A DNA stretch of 60,470 bases from an uncultured Clostridia bacterium (GCA_948517135.1 CAORJJ010000002.1:671-61140); one strand, 5' to 3'. Shown: positions 18,810 to 27,941, counted from the stretch's first letter. A program made the numbers and translations. The notes: generated by a model not told the origin, from the letters alone.

Positions 18810-18840
18810 AATCGTCGAAAATAAAATTTATTCGACGATT
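18810..18840. terminator. Hairpin terminator after the BY-kinase gene
   Basis: AATCGTCGAA (18810-18819) pairs with TTCGACGATT (18831-18840) across 11 nt. T-rich stretches lie on both sides, with the best U tract on the plus strand. It separates the kinase gene from the 491-residue gene. Confidence 0.6.
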
Positions 18841-18846
18841 ATTTTT

Positions 18847-21756
18847 TTACAAATCTTTATTATTTTTAGTCTTCGGATATAAATTATCTACAAGAAGTTC
18901 TTCTTCTATTCTAGCCTCTTCTATTTTTTTCTCTCGCTCTAGTTCTTTCGCCCTTCTTGCCTCTTCACGTTGTCTATTTTTCTCTTCACGTTCTTTTTGC
19001 TTTTTAGCCCTTACTTCCTTTTTTCTTTTTGCATTTTTTTCTCGTTGAATTTTCTTTAAAACTTCTGCTTCTTTTCTTTTTTCTTTTTTTTGCAAGCCAT
19101 TATCATTTAATTCATCTATTACTATTTCAGGAAACTTTAAATTAAAAGTTTCACCTTTTTTTGCATTTAATTCTTCTTCAACTTCTTTAGAAATTTCTTC
19201 AACAGTTTTAACTTTAACTTGCTCAACTCCTATTTTCTTTATTGGATTTATACCTTTTGATTTTTTGTAATACTTTTTACTTTTAGGAAGATTACTTATA
19301 TCTTCATTAATATAATCTTCTTCTGAATAGTTAGATGTATAATTGATTTCTTCAAAACTTTTTTCCTTTTTTTCAATTCCATATAATTTAGCATATTTAC
19401 TCATTGCAATTTTATCTGAAAATCTCATTTTACTTGATTTCCATAACAAATCTATATTATATTCAATTTCTATTTCAGCATTATACAATTCTTCTTTTCT
19501 TAATTTTTTACATCTTTCAATATAACTCTTTCTGCTTTCTCCTTCATTTCTAGGATAATCTTTTGACATACAAAATATATATGATTCAGCTTTATTGGAT
19601 GTCATCTTTTCTTCAAGCCATACATGATCATCATAATCATTTAAAGTTATATATATCATAGGATCTATTCTGCTTACTTGTTTTTTAGTTAATGAATACA
19701 TTAGCATCAAAGCTTCCATTCTTTTATTAACTAAATATGATGAATAATTAGCTTTTATAAAACCATCTGTTGCATCTAATCCTCTTACTAATTTTTCTGT
19801 ATAACAAGTTTTTGAAAATGCTCTACACAATTCATTATTTGCATCTACAATAACTAATACTACATTTTCAGAATCTTTTTTTATTTTTTTTGTTTCAACA
19901 TTATTAATTGATTGTATTTTTTCCTCTTCATTTTCATTAGCTTTTTCTTTTGATGATATTTTTATTTTTTTATAAACCTTTGCAATTTTTATCATGAACT
20001 TTTTATAACTTCTCTTTAATCCTTTTTTTATTGACGAAGTTTCTTTATTCGAAAAACTGTTCACATTTTCTATATCTTTTTCTACATGCTCTTCTTTTAA
20101 ATCTTTTTCTACATGCTCTTCTTTTAAATCTGTTTCTTCAATCACTATAATATCTTGTTCTTCTGAAACTTCTGTTTCTTTTTCATCTATTATATCCTTT
20201 TTTGTTTCAATCAATTCTTCTGTTTCTTCTTTTGTTTCAATATTAGATTCATTTTTTTCTGCTATTTCTTTATTTGTATTATTATCTTCATTTTTACTTA
20301 TTGATGGTATATCAACCACTTTTGTAGCAGTTTCTTCTTTTTCTTCAAATTTTGACTCTTCTAATAATTTTTGTTTTCTGTTTTCTCTTAATTTTAATAT
20401 ATAATTTTTTACTTTCTCTTTTAACTTTTCTAATATTTTATGATTTACTTTTTCTTTAGTTTTTACTTTGTTTAAAATTACACCAATTATTCTTCCACCA
20501 ACATTTTGAATATCTCTTTTTGTCTTCCATAAATCATCTTTTTTGGTTTTCTTTTCATGTGTTACTATTCCTATTGAATTAACTTGTCTTGAAAGAATTA
20601 AAGAATCTATATTATTTAAAATTTGTGGTCCATCTAATATTATTACATCATAAAATACACTTAAATCTTTAAGCATCTCAGCAAGCTTAGGAGAACTTAA
20701 TAGTTCAGATGAATTTGGTGGTACTGTACCTGATGTTATAATATTTAGATTTTTTATATTAGTTTCTTTAATAAAACTATTTATTCTTTCATTTATCTCT
20801 ATACCTGATGAATCTAAATTTGATAAAAAATTAGAAAGTCCAGTTTCATTTGGTATATTAAAAATATTTGATTGTACTCCTGATATTAAATCAGCATCAA
20901 TTAAAATAACCTTTTTGTTTACATTAGCATAACTTACTGCTAAATTTGCTGATACATAACTTTTTCCTTCTTTTTTTGAAGGACTTGTTATTAATATAAT
21001 ATTTTTAGATTTATTATTTACATTTAAAAATTGAATATTTGATCTTAATTGTTTAAATGCTTTATTCGTTAATGTTTTTTGACTTTCAGATTCTATAATT
21101 TTTATATTTGATTCTTTTATTGATGGAATTGAAGCCAAATTTTTCAAAGATAAATTACTTTCTATATCTTTACTATTTTTTACATTTTTCTCGAAATAAA
21201 TTAAAACTATTATATATATAAAATCAATTATTGCACCAATCAATATTGCTATTATTCCAAAGAATACAATTGATATAGTTTTATTAGAATTTACTATGTG
21301 TGATGGATCTACTATATATACTTCTGTATCTTTATACATTGATTTTACTTTATTTGAAAATAGTTCAGTAATTTCATTATTAACTTCTAATGATTCTTCT
21401 TCATTTAATGTCTTTACTCTTATTTGAAAAGTATCTGAATCAGATATTCTTTTTACCACAATACTTCTTTTATTTATTTGTGAATTTATAGTTATTCTTT
21501 CTTTTACTTTTTCTATGCTAGAATCGCTTTTAATTAACTCTTCTAAAGTTGATATTAAATTATTGGTTAATTCAACATTTCCAGTATTTTCTATTCTTCC
21601 ATCTGCTTCTTGAACTTTTATTAACATTACAGAAGTTGAAGAGATAAAAGTTTGGGGTACAAAAATTACTGCATACATAATTCCTATTAACATACAGATT
21701 AAAATAACACCAAAAATATATATTTTATTTTGCTCTAATTTCTCTAAAAATAACAT
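18847..21756 (-). CDS. Wzz-like/BY-kinase-like capsule regulator with long C-terminal extension
   Basis: A 969-residue protein. Residues 1-190 form a Wzz-type chain-length domain with two membrane helices (about 10-32 and 170-195). Residues 205-420 are a CpsD/CapB-type ATPase: Walker A in SPSKKEGKSYVSANLAV, the A' motif VILIDADLISG and the Walker B-like DVIILDGPQ. BY-kinases of this class control exopolysaccharide export by Tyr autophosphorylation. The usual short Tyr-rich tail is replaced by about 540 residues: an acidic Glu/Lys linker, an unfamiliar possible domain (LVIVDANNELCRAFSK to KYAKLYGIEKK, about 640-800) and a highly charged coiled coil. No glycosyltransferase or capsule cluster adjoins it. 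GAGGAAA precedes the ATG, 20 bases after a terminator-like hairpin. Confidence 0.75.
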   Translation of the reverse strand: MLFLEKLEQNKIYIFGVILICMLIGIMYAVIFVPQTFISSTSVMLIKVQEADGRIENTGNVELTNNLISTLEELIKSDSSIEKVKERITINSQINKRSIVVKRISDSDTFQIRVKTLNEEESLEVNNEITELFSNKVKSMYKDTEVYIVDPSHIVNSNKTISIVFFGIIAILIGAIIDFIYIIVLIYFEKNVKNSKDIESNLSLKNLASIPSIKESNIKIIESESQKTLTNKAFKQLRSNIQFLNVNNKSKNIILITSPSKKEGKSYVSANLAVSYANVNKKVILIDADLISGVQSNIFNIPNETGLSNFLSNLDSSGIEINERINSFIKETNIKNLNIITSGTVPPNSSELLSSPKLAEMLKDLSVFYDVIILDGPQILNNIDSLILSRQVNSIGIVTHEKKTKKDDLWKTKRDIQNVGGRIIGVILNKVKTKEKVNHKILEKLKEKVKNYILKLRENRKQKLLEESKFEEKEETATKVVDIPSISKNEDNNTNKEIAEKNESNIETKEETEELIETKKDIIDEKETEVSEEQDIIVIEETDLKEEHVEKDLKEEHVEKDIENVNSFSNKETSSIKKGLKRSYKKFMIKIAKVYKKIKISSKEKANENEEEKIQSINNVETKKIKKDSENVVLVIVDANNELCRAFSKTCYTEKLVRGLDATDGFIKANYSSYLVNKRMEALMLMYSLTKKQVSRIDPMIYITLNDYDDHVWLEEKMTSNKAESYIFCMSKDYPRNEGESRKSYIERCKKLRKEELYNAEIEIEYNIDLLWKSSKMRFSDKIAMSKYAKLYGIEKKEKSFEEINYTSNYSEEDYINEDISNLPKSKKYYKKSKGINPIKKIGVEQVKVKTVEEISKEVEEELNAKKGETFNLKFPEIVIDELNDNGLQKKEKRKEAEVLKKIQREKNAKRKKEVRAKKQKEREEKNRQREEARRAKELEREKKIEEARIEEELLVDNLYPKTKNNKDL
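20074..20127 (-). repeat. 27-bp perfect tandem duplication in the BY-kinase linker
   Basis: Two identical 27-bp units encode DLKEEHVEK twice in a row. The length is a multiple of three, so copy number can change without a frameshift. Confidence 0.85.
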
Positions 21757-21777
21757 AATATTTCCTCACTAAACAAA

Positions 21778-21812
21778 AAAGATACAAAGAGAGCTCACTC
21801 ATTTGTATCTTT
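21778..21812 (-). terminator. Terminator-like hairpin directly upstream of the BY-kinase start
   Basis: AAAGATACAAA (21778-21788) pairs with TTTGTATCTTT (21802-21812), an 11-bp stem with 13-nt loop. On the minus strand it is followed by TTTTTTGTTT and then immediately by the ribosome-binding site and ATG at 21756. The preceding gene already has its own terminator, so this may be an attenuator. Confidence 0.6.
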
Positions 21813-21899
21813 AGTAAAATATTCTTTGAGATTATATCAAATTTTCCAAACAATTTCAATACTTTCAAGATATTTATTAAACTTTTATAAAACAAAAAA

Positions 21900-21918
21900 G
21901 CACACTATATAAGTGTGC
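21900..21918 (-). terminator. Terminator of the LPXAG protein gene
   Basis: GCACACT (21900-21906) and AGTGTGC (21912-21918) form a 7-bp stem with 5-nt loop, followed on the minus strand by TTTTTTGTTTT. Confidence 0.8.
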
Positions 21919-21932
21919 CTTGTTATTTAAAA

Positions 21933-22349
21933 TTAAATATTATAATCAGAAACCTTTTTATAAGCATAAACAGCTGAAGCTACAAGAGCTACTACAATAA
22001 ATACTACAGTTCCATTTGTTCCAGCATAAGGTAATTTACTTTTCTTTGTGCTGTTTGTTGAAGTATTAGATTCATTCTTATTTGTGCTATTAGAATTTGT
22101 ATTAGTATTGTTACTAGCTTTATTTGTATTTCCTGCTTTATTATTTGCAGAATTCTTTGTCGCACCTTGTTCCTCTGTTGCCTTAGTATTATCTGTTGCT
22201 TCGTTTGTTAAAGCTGAATTTGTACTAGAATTTCCAGGTTTTATTGTAACAGCTGGTGTTGTTGCTAAAGAATTAACATTACAAACAAGTGATACTGTTA
22301 CTAAAACAATGATTAAACTAACTAATAATTTTACTTTTCTTAATTTCAT
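21933..22349 (-). CDS. Small secreted protein with LPXAG-type wall sorting signal
   Basis: A 138-residue protein with a signal peptide (basic KLRKVK then hydrophobic residues 8-28, cleavage probably after NSLA), an Asn/Thr/Ser-rich unstructured middle (about 40-102), then LPYAG at 106-110, a hydrophobic helix and a short tail. The pattern is that of a sortase substrate with A in place of T at the fourth position. The low-complexity middle suggests a wall spacer rather than an enzyme. It has its own promoter and terminator, so it is monocistronic and probably abundant. Confidence 0.75.
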   Translation of the reverse strand: MKLRKVKLLVSLIIVLVTVSLVCNVNSLATTPAVTIKPGNSSTNSALTNEATDNTKATEEQGATKNSANNKAGNTNKASNNTNTNSNSTNKNESNTSTNSTKKSKLPYAGTNGTVVFIVVALVASAVYAYKKVSDYNI

Positions 22350-22386
22350 CTTTCTTCCATCTCCCTATTACTTAACATCTGTTCAT

Positions 22387-22416
22387 ATTATAACACATAC
22401 AAAATTTTTAATGCAA
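22387..22416 (-). promoter_or_regulatory. Promoter of the LPXAG protein gene
   Basis: TTGCAT (22411-22416), 18-bp spacer, TATAAT (22387-22392) on the minus strand, about 40 bp before the ATG. Confidence 0.6.
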
Positions 22417-22457
22417 GTTTTTTTTACATTTTTTTCATTTGTAATACTAATGTAATA

Positions 22458-23555
22458 TTAAACATTAAATCTAAATAAAACAATATCTCCCTCTTGCATT
22501 ATATATTCTTTACCTTCTTGTCTAACTAATCCTTTTTCCTTTGCTTGTACCATTGAACAATTAGCTTTATTTATTAAATCATCAAAAGAAATAACTTCTG
22601 CTTTTATAAATCCTCTTTCTATATCTGAATGGATTTTTCCAGCTGCTTGTGGAGCTTTTGTTCCAATTTTTATTGTCCAAGCTCTAACTTCAGGTTCTCC
22701 TGCAGTTAAAAATGACATTAATCCTAATAATTTATAACTTGCTTTGATTAATTTATCTAATCCAGATTCTTCTAATCCAAGTGCTTCTAACATTTCAGTT
22801 TTATCTTCTTTTTCTAATGTGCTTAATTCTTCTTCAATTTTTACACATAAAGGAATTACATCTGCACCTTCTTGCTTTGCATATTCTATAACTCTTTTTA
22901 CATTTTCATTATCTTGTGGATTTTCTAATTCATTTTCTGAAACATTTGCAACATATAATGTTGGTTTCATTGTTAATAAAAATCTTTCTCTTAAAACATC
23001 TTTTTCTTCATCAGAATATTCTAATGTTCTTGCACATCTTCCTTCTTCTAATGTTACTTTAACTTTTTCTAAAGTATCAATTTCAAATTGATATTTTTTA
23101 TCTGCTTTTAAAAGTTTCTTAGCTCTTTCTAATCTTTTTTCTATTGTTTCCAAATCAGCAAAAATTAATTCAAGATTTATTGTTTCAATATCACGAATTG
23201 GATCTATACTTCCATCAACATGAACTATATTTGAATTTTCAAAACATCTAACAACTTGAACTACACTATCTACTTCACGAATATGTGACAAAAATTTATT
23301 TCCTAAACCTTCTCCTTTGCTTGCTCCTTTTACAAGTCCTGCTATATCAACAAATTCTACAACTGCATTTGTAACTTTTTCTGGATTATAAATTTCTGCT
23401 AATTTATCAATTCTTTCATCTGGAACAGCAACAACACCTACATTAGGTTCTATTGTACAAAAAGGATAATTTGCACATTCTGCACCAGCTTTTGTTATAC
23501 TATTAAATAAAGTACTTTTTCCAACATTTGGAAGTCCTACTATTCCTATTTTCAT
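22458..23555 (-). CDS. ychF: Redox-regulated P-loop ATPase/GTPase YchF
   Basis: Obg-family nucleotide hydrolase that binds ribosomes and prefers ATP. The G1 motif GLPNVGKSTLFNS opens the protein, switch I carries YPFCTIEPNVGVV, G3 is DIAGLVKGAS, and the C-terminal TGS-like domain ends RQEGKEYIMQEGDIVLFRF. Starting at 23555 gives 365 residues, the normal length; ATGGAGG four codons upstream is the ribosome-binding site rather than the start. Confidence 0.93.
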   Translation of the reverse strand: MKIGIVGLPNVGKSTLFNSITKAGAECANYPFCTIEPNVGVVAVPDERIDKLAEIYNPEKVTNAVVEFVDIAGLVKGASKGEGLGNKFLSHIREVDSVVQVVRCFENSNIVHVDGSIDPIRDIETINLELIFADLETIEKRLERAKKLLKADKKYQFEIDTLEKVKVTLEEGRCARTLEYSDEEKDVLRERFLLTMKPTLYVANVSENELENPQDNENVKRVIEYAKQEGADVIPLCVKIEEELSTLEKEDKTEMLEALGLEESGLDKLIKASYKLLGLMSFLTAGEPEVRAWTIKIGTKAPQAAGKIHSDIERGFIKAEVISFDDLINKANCSMVQAKEKGLVRQEGKEYIMQEGDIVLFRFNV

Positions 23556-23575
23556 TTTTTCCTCCATAAATAAGT

Positions 23576-23597
23576 TTGGAGCCCACTAGCGGACTTG
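23576..23597 (-). repeat. Duplicate of the tRNA-Thr 3' end
   Basis: A 22-bp copy identical to the last bases of the tRNA-Thr gene including CCA (23692-23713), lying 116 bp downstream of it, just before ychF. It has the form of an attachment-site remnant or of a partial tRNA duplication. Confidence 0.7.
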
Positions 23598-23611
23598 GCG
23601 AGCCGCGTCCT

Positions 23612-23636
23612 AAAAACAGTCTACTAGACTGTTTTT
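23612..23636 (-). terminator. Terminator of tRNA-Thr
   Basis: AAAAACAGTCT pairs with AGACTGTTTTT around a 3-nt loop, giving a T tract on either strand. It lies between the tRNA and its partial duplicate. Confidence 0.75.
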
Positions 23637-23692
23637 GCCTCATTATATGGAGGCCGTCCTTTTCAAGTCCGTTAATGTTCTCATTATAATCT

Positions 23693-23768
<76 letters not shown>

Positions 23769-23786
23769 ATAATTTGTAACAGAACT

Positions 23787-23815
23787 AGTATAACATTATT
23801 ATATATTTTTTTCAA
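23787..23815 (-). promoter_or_regulatory. Promoter of tRNA-Thr
   Basis: TTGAAA (23810-23815), 17-bp spacer, TATACT (23787-23792) on the minus strand, ending 18 bp before the tRNA. Confidence 0.65.
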
Positions 23816-23839
23816 CATCTAATTATTAAATTAATTGCA

Positions 23840-23868
23840 AAAACGTCACAGTTTAACTGTGACGTTTT
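23840..23868 (-). terminator. Terminator of the 173-residue ORF
   Basis: AAAACGTCACAG (23840-23851) and CTGTGACGTTTT (23857-23868) form a 12-bp stem with T tracts on both strands. Confidence 0.8.
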
Positions 23869-23879
23869 CTCTTTTTTCC

Positions 23880-24401
23880 TTATTTAAGGAATGTTATTAC
23901 ATGCACTTTCTGTACTTCTTCTTTTCTGAAATCCAATTCAAAAACATTTTTGGGCAATTCTTCAATGTTAAGCCAGTCAAGACTATATGCTCCACTATCT
24001 TCTCCTGTAATCTTATTAAATGGTTTCACATAGTATTCCTTCTCAGATGAAAACATTGTGTAACCAACATTTTCCTGTGAGCCAAATAAAATCACTGATT
24101 TGTTAAACGCTCTGGGAAAAGTAGTATTGGCACTTATTCGCTGAACTCTACGTATTTTTCCAGTCATGACATCTAAAATGTAATATACTTGTTTTATATA
24201 CTGTGTGTGGTCTTTGTGATATATGGCATATTCTGAAACACGAACTGTTCCAATAGAAAATCCAACTTCGATTTCATTATTATTACGTGCCAGTATTTTA
24301 AAGTTTCTTAAACCATTACCTTTTTCACAGACAATAAGCACTTTAGAATGACCATATGTTTCTATCTTTTCTTTCCGATAATACCAGTACATATTGTACA
24401 C
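23880..24401 (-). CDS. Hypothetical protein, compositionally atypical
   Basis: A 173-residue soluble protein of unknown family, rich in Tyr and Val strands (VGFSIGTVRVSEYAIYHKD, VYYILDVMTGKIRRVQ). AGGAGGTG lies six bases before the ATG and a strong terminator follows, so it is a self-contained unit. Its DNA is visibly richer in G+C than its neighbours and it carries an in-frame CGG codon at residue 9. Reading +1 there would hit TAG after four codons, so here CGG must be read as a sense codon or the protein is not made. Both points suggest recent acquisition. It sits beside tRNA-Thr, a common integration region. Confidence 0.55.
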   Translation of the reverse strand: MYNMYWYYRKEKIETYGHSKVLIVCEKGNGLRNFKILARNNNEIEVGFSIGTVRVSEYAIYHKDHTQYIKQVYYILDVMTGKIRRVQRISANTTFPRAFNKSVILFGSQENVGYTMFSSEKEYYVKPFNKITGEDSGAYSLDWLNIEELPKNVFELDFRKEEVQKVHVITFLK

Positions 24402-24504
24402 CTCCTGTATTTTTATTTTTTAATTATATACTGTTTTTTAAATTATGTCAACTTAAAAATGGATTAATTATAAAAGAGTAAAACTTTAAAAAAATTCTAA
24501 AGTT

Positions 24505-25143
24505 TTACTCTTCATTACTTAAACATTTTATTGCTTTTTTTCTTATTCTTTGTATTGCATTATCTATTGCTTTTACAGGAGAATCTAGTTTATTTGCTAT
24601 ATCTATATAGCTTTCTCCTTGAATATATCTATTTAATACTTTCTTTTCAAAAGAACTTAGATTTTGATCTATTTTACTTTCTAAAAATTCTCTATATTCT
24701 CTTTTAGTTATTGTTTCTAAAGGATCTTCTACAATATTAGCATCTAAAATATCTATGACTTCTGTATCTTCATTTTCATTATATGCTGTAATATTTAGTG
24801 AAAAATATGAATTTAAAGGCATATGTTTTTGCCTATTAGAAGTTTTTATAGCTGTAATTAATTGTCTTTCAATACATAAATTTGCAAAAGTTTTAAAAGA
24901 AATGTTTTTTTCTAAATCAAATGATTGTATTGCTTTAAAAAGCCCAATCATACCTTCTTGAATCATATCATCACTTTCTGCTCCTATTAGGAAAAAACGA
25001 TTTGACTTCATTGTAACTATATTTCTATATTTTTCCAATAAGTAATCTTGCGCATCAACATCACCTAATCTAATTTTATTAATTAGGTCTTCATCTGATA
25101 AGTTTTCATATTTATTGTTAAAGGTGTATGCGTTTGTGTACAT
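24505..25143 (-). CDS. sigH: RNA polymerase sigma-H-like factor
   Basis: A 212-residue sigma-70-family factor close to Bacillus SigH (Spo0H), which directs early sporulation and stationary-phase genes. Region 2 reads KYRNIVTMKSNRFFLIGAES, DDMIQEGMIGLFKAIQSFD and SFKTFANLCIERQLITAIKT; RQKHMPLNSYFSLN follows, and region 4 has the helix-turn-helix QGESYIDIANKLDSPVKAID. The frame continues upstream, but the promoter at 25184-25212 lies inside that extension, so the start is the ATG at 25143 (upstream AGGA and AGGAGG). Together with spoIIP it marks a spore former. Confidence 0.88.
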   Translation of the reverse strand: MYTNAYTFNNKYENLSDEDLINKIRLGDVDAQDYLLEKYRNIVTMKSNRFFLIGAESDDMIQEGMIGLFKAIQSFDLEKNISFKTFANLCIERQLITAIKTSNRQKHMPLNSYFSLNITAYNENEDTEVIDILDANIVEDPLETITKREYREFLESKIDQNLSSFEKKVLNRYIQGESYIDIANKLDSPVKAIDNAIQRIRKKAIKCLSNEE

Positions 25144-25183
25144 ATTTGTCCTATTTGACCTCCTAAAAATGCTTTGTAAAGCT

Positions 25184-25212
25184 ATTATATGTGCATTAAT
25201 TAATAAAGTCAA
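25184..25212 (-). promoter_or_regulatory. Promoter of sigH
   Basis: TTGACT (25207-25212), 17-bp spacer, TATAAT (25184-25189) on the minus strand. The leader is about 35 bases. Confidence 0.75.
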
Positions 25213-25236
25213 TACTAAAAATATTAATTTAGATAA

Positions 25237-25265
25237 AAAAAAGTAGAGCAATGCTCTACTTTTTT
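25237..25265. terminator. Terminator of rny, overlapping its stop codon
   Basis: AAAAAAGTAGAGC and GCTCTACTTTTTT form a 13-bp stem around AAT, with T tracts on both strands. It overlaps the first two bases of the rny stop. Confidence 0.8.
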
Positions 25266-26808
25266 ATTTTGCATAATCAATTACTCTAGATTCTCTAATT
25301 ACATTTACTTTTATTTGTCCTGGATATTCCATTTCATTCTCTACTTTTTTAGCAACTTCTCTAGCCATTATAACCATATCAGCATCTGAAACTTTATCTG
25401 GTTTTACTATTAATCTAACTTCACGTCCAGCTTGGATTGCAAATGATTTTTCAACACCTTCAAAAGAATCTGCTATTTCTTCAAGTTTTTCAAGTCTCTT
25501 GATATATGATTCTAATGTTTCTCTTCTAGCACCTGGTCTTGAAGCAGAAATTGCATCAGCAGCTTGTACTAAAACCGCTTCTAAAGTAAGAGGTTCAACA
25601 TCTCCATGATGAGCTTCAACAGCATTGATTATTGTTTGATTCTCTTTATACTTTTTAAGAACTTCAACACCTAATTCAACATGTGTTCCTTCCATATCAT
25701 GGTCTAATGCTTTTCCTAAATCATGTAATAAGCCTGCTCTTCTAGCAATCTTAGAATTAATTCCTAATTCTTCAGCCATTATTCTAGCCAAATTAGACAC
25801 TTCTATTGAGTGATTTAATACGTTTTGTCCATAACTTGTTCTATACTTTAATTTTCCAATTAATTTTATTATATCTGGATGAAGGTTATTAACTCCTGTT
25901 TCTAATGCAGCTCTTTCACCTTCTTCTTTAATAATAGTTGCAACTTCTTCTTTTGCTTTTTCAACCATCTCTTCAATTTTGGCTGGATGAATTCTACCAT
26001 CTTCAATTAATTTTTCAATAGCAATTCTAGCAACTTCTCTTCTTAATGGATCAAATCCAGAAATAATAACTGCCTCTGGAGTATCATCAATTATTAAATC
26101 AATACCTGTAAGTGTTTCTAAAGTTTTTATATTTCTACCTTCTCTACCTATTATTCTTCCTTTCATTTCATCACTAGGAAGTGAAACAACTGATACTGTT
26201 GTTTCTGAAGTATGATCAGCAGCACACTTTTGTATTGCAAAACTTACTATTTCTCTAGCATTTTTAACAGCATCTTCTTTAGCTTTTGCTTCTAAATCTC
26301 TAATTAATTGTGCTTTTTCTTGAGAAATTTCTTTATCTAAATCTGATAATAATTGTTGTTTTGCTTGGTCTTGAGTTAATCCTGAAATTCTTTGTAATTC
26401 CTCCATTTGCTTTTCATAAACTTTTTCTAAGTCTTGTCTTTTTTGCTCGTTATCTGCTAATTTTCTTTCTAAATCTTTTTCTTTACTATCATAAGCAGAA
26501 ACTCTTTTTTCTAAATTTTCTTCTTTTTGAATTAATCTTCTTTCTTGTGCTTGAATGTCGCCTCTTCTTTCTTTAATCTCTAAATCTAAATCATTTCTTA
26601 TTTGTAAAACTTCTTCTTTAGCCTTAATCAATTCTTCTTTTTTTAGATTTTCAGCCTCTATTTTTATGTTTTCAATTAATCTTTTAGCTTCGTTTTCTGC
26701 ACTTTGAATTTTAGATTCTGCAATTTTTTTTCTTATAAAAACACCTATTGGTATAAAAATTACAGCAGAGATTAGAAAAGTGGCAACAATAATTAATGTT
26801 ATTTTCAT
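25264..26808 (-). CDS. rny: Ribonuclease Y
   Basis: Membrane-anchored endoribonuclease that initiates mRNA turnover in Firmicutes. The 514-residue protein has an N-terminal transmembrane helix (about 3-24), a long Glu/Lys coiled coil (30-200), a KH RNA-binding domain with GRIIGREGRNIKTLETLTG (about 213-235) and an HD domain with AGLLHDLGKALDHD (about 355). The length equals the usual family size. GAGGTAA lies eight bases before the ATG. It is monocistronic between its own promoter and terminator. Confidence 0.95.
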   Translation of the reverse strand: MKITLIIVATFLISAVIFIPIGVFIRKKIAESKIQSAENEAKRLIENIKIEAENLKKEELIKAKEEVLQIRNDLDLEIKERRGDIQAQERRLIQKEENLEKRVSAYDSKEKDLERKLADNEQKRQDLEKVYEKQMEELQRISGLTQDQAKQQLLSDLDKEISQEKAQLIRDLEAKAKEDAVKNAREIVSFAIQKCAADHTSETTVSVVSLPSDEMKGRIIGREGRNIKTLETLTGIDLIIDDTPEAVIISGFDPLRREVARIAIEKLIEDGRIHPAKIEEMVEKAKEEVATIIKEEGERAALETGVNNLHPDIIKLIGKLKYRTSYGQNVLNHSIEVSNLARIMAEELGINSKIARRAGLLHDLGKALDHDMEGTHVELGVEVLKKYKENQTIINAVEAHHGDVEPLTLEAVLVQAADAISASRPGARRETLESYIKRLEKLEEIADSFEGVEKSFAIQAGREVRLIVKPDKVSDADMVIMAREVAKKVENEMEYPGQIKVNVIRESRVIDYAK

Positions 26809-26914
26809 AATTACATTTACCTCTTTCTATTAAATTTTCAATGTACAACAAAATTATTTCATAAATTCAATTAATTATTTATATAATTTATATTGTATTT
26901 TTTCCTACATTACT

Positions 26915-26943
26915 ATTTTATATGTATTATTGTAAACTGTCAA
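26915..26943 (-). promoter_or_regulatory. Promoter of rny
   Basis: TTGACA (26938-26943), 17-bp spacer, TAAAAT (26915-26920) on the minus strand, leaving a leader of about 100 nt without obvious structure. Confidence 0.65.
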
Positions 26944-26979
26944 GTTTTTTAGGTATAAAAAGATTAATTAATATTAACA

Positions 26980-27924
26980 TTACTCTTCAAACATCTTATG
27001 AATTGCTTTTTTATAAATGTTTTTAGAAATTTCATATCCATTTGGAATTACTTCTGAAAATTTATTCATACATACACTTCCATTAATTTCCATAACAAGA
27101 ATTTTTTTATTAGAAGTAAGTGCAATATCTATACTGGCAAATTTGATATTCATTACTTTTCCTGCAAGTAATGCTACTTTCTTTATTTGCTCTATATATT
27201 CATCATTTTCATCAATTACAATTGGAGTTGCTCCATTACTTAAATTATGTTTCCAAGATATTGTAATTTCCTCCTTATTCTTAGGAACATAATCCATATC
27301 CAAATCATTTATAATTTCAATATTTATATTATTATTTTGATTTTTTTCATTTATTAAATCTAATAATTTTCTTTTACCATCACCTATTACTGATGGCTTT
27401 TTCTTTTTATAAATATACAAAATTTCATTACACAAATAAATTGCTCTATACTCATAATCTATATCTATATAAGGACATGCACTTAAAGTATCCTTATTTG
27501 ATTTGAATAATTTATTAACAGTATCTTCTATTTCTTGCTTATTAGAGCAAAAATATACATCTTTTCCTTCACATGATTCATTTGCTTTTATAACAACTTT
27601 ATTGTTATTTTCTAAGAGTAATTTTTCTGCCTCTTTAATAAAATCTTCACCATAAAATTTACTTCTTGTTGTTGGATTAAATATCATTCTATGCTCAATT
27701 GTTGGAACATTATTAGATTTTAAAACATCATATGTAGCAAATTTATCATGTGCTATATTATATGAATTAGCTGAATTTAAGTCTAATTGATAACTCATTA
27801 TATAATGCGTTTTATCACCTTTTTTTAATTCCCTTATCCAATTATAAGAAATTCTTTTTTGCTCTATATTTTCTTCTTTACATATTTCATCAATTATTTT
27901 AAAAAATGGTTTATTTTGTTCCAT
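26980..27924 (-). CDS. ATP-grasp family ligase
   Basis: A 314-residue cytoplasmic enzyme of the ATP-grasp fold. The nucleotide-binding lobe contains KVVIKANESCEGKDVYFCSN (about 110-130) and the C-terminal metal site KFASIDIALTSNKKILVMEINGSVCMNKF (about 270-298) with the acidic DIA and MEINGS residues. Such enzymes join a carboxylate to an amine or thiol, making peptides or modified amino acids; the substrate cannot be told. The frame extends upstream to a TTG that overlaps the permease gene, but AAAGG before the ATG at 27924 favours that start. It is the last gene of the ABC operon, so its product might be exported by that transporter (inference). Confidence 0.75.
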   Translation of the reverse strand: MEQNKPFFKIIDEICKEENIEQKRISYNWIRELKKGDKTHYIMSYQLDLNSANSYNIAHDKFATYDVLKSNNVPTIEHRMIFNPTTRSKFYGEDFIKEAEKLLLENNNKVVIKANESCEGKDVYFCSNKQEIEDTVNKLFKSNKDTLSACPYIDIDYEYRAIYLCNEILYIYKKKKPSVIGDGKRKLLDLINEKNQNNNINIEIINDLDMDYVPKNKEEITISWKHNLSNGATPIVIDENDEYIEQIKKVALLAGKVMNIKFASIDIALTSNKKILVMEINGSVCMNKFSEVIPNGYEISKNIYKKAIHKMFEE

Positions 27925-27941
27925 AGTCTCTGCCTTTCTGG

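Noticed and set aside
20074..20127. CRISPR-like repeat
   Set aside because: Only two adjacent 27-bp units with no spacers, in frame within a coding region.
24505..25251. Hydrophobic N-terminal extension of SigH from 25251
   Set aside because: A near-consensus promoter lies within the extension, so it is not transcribed as coding sequence.
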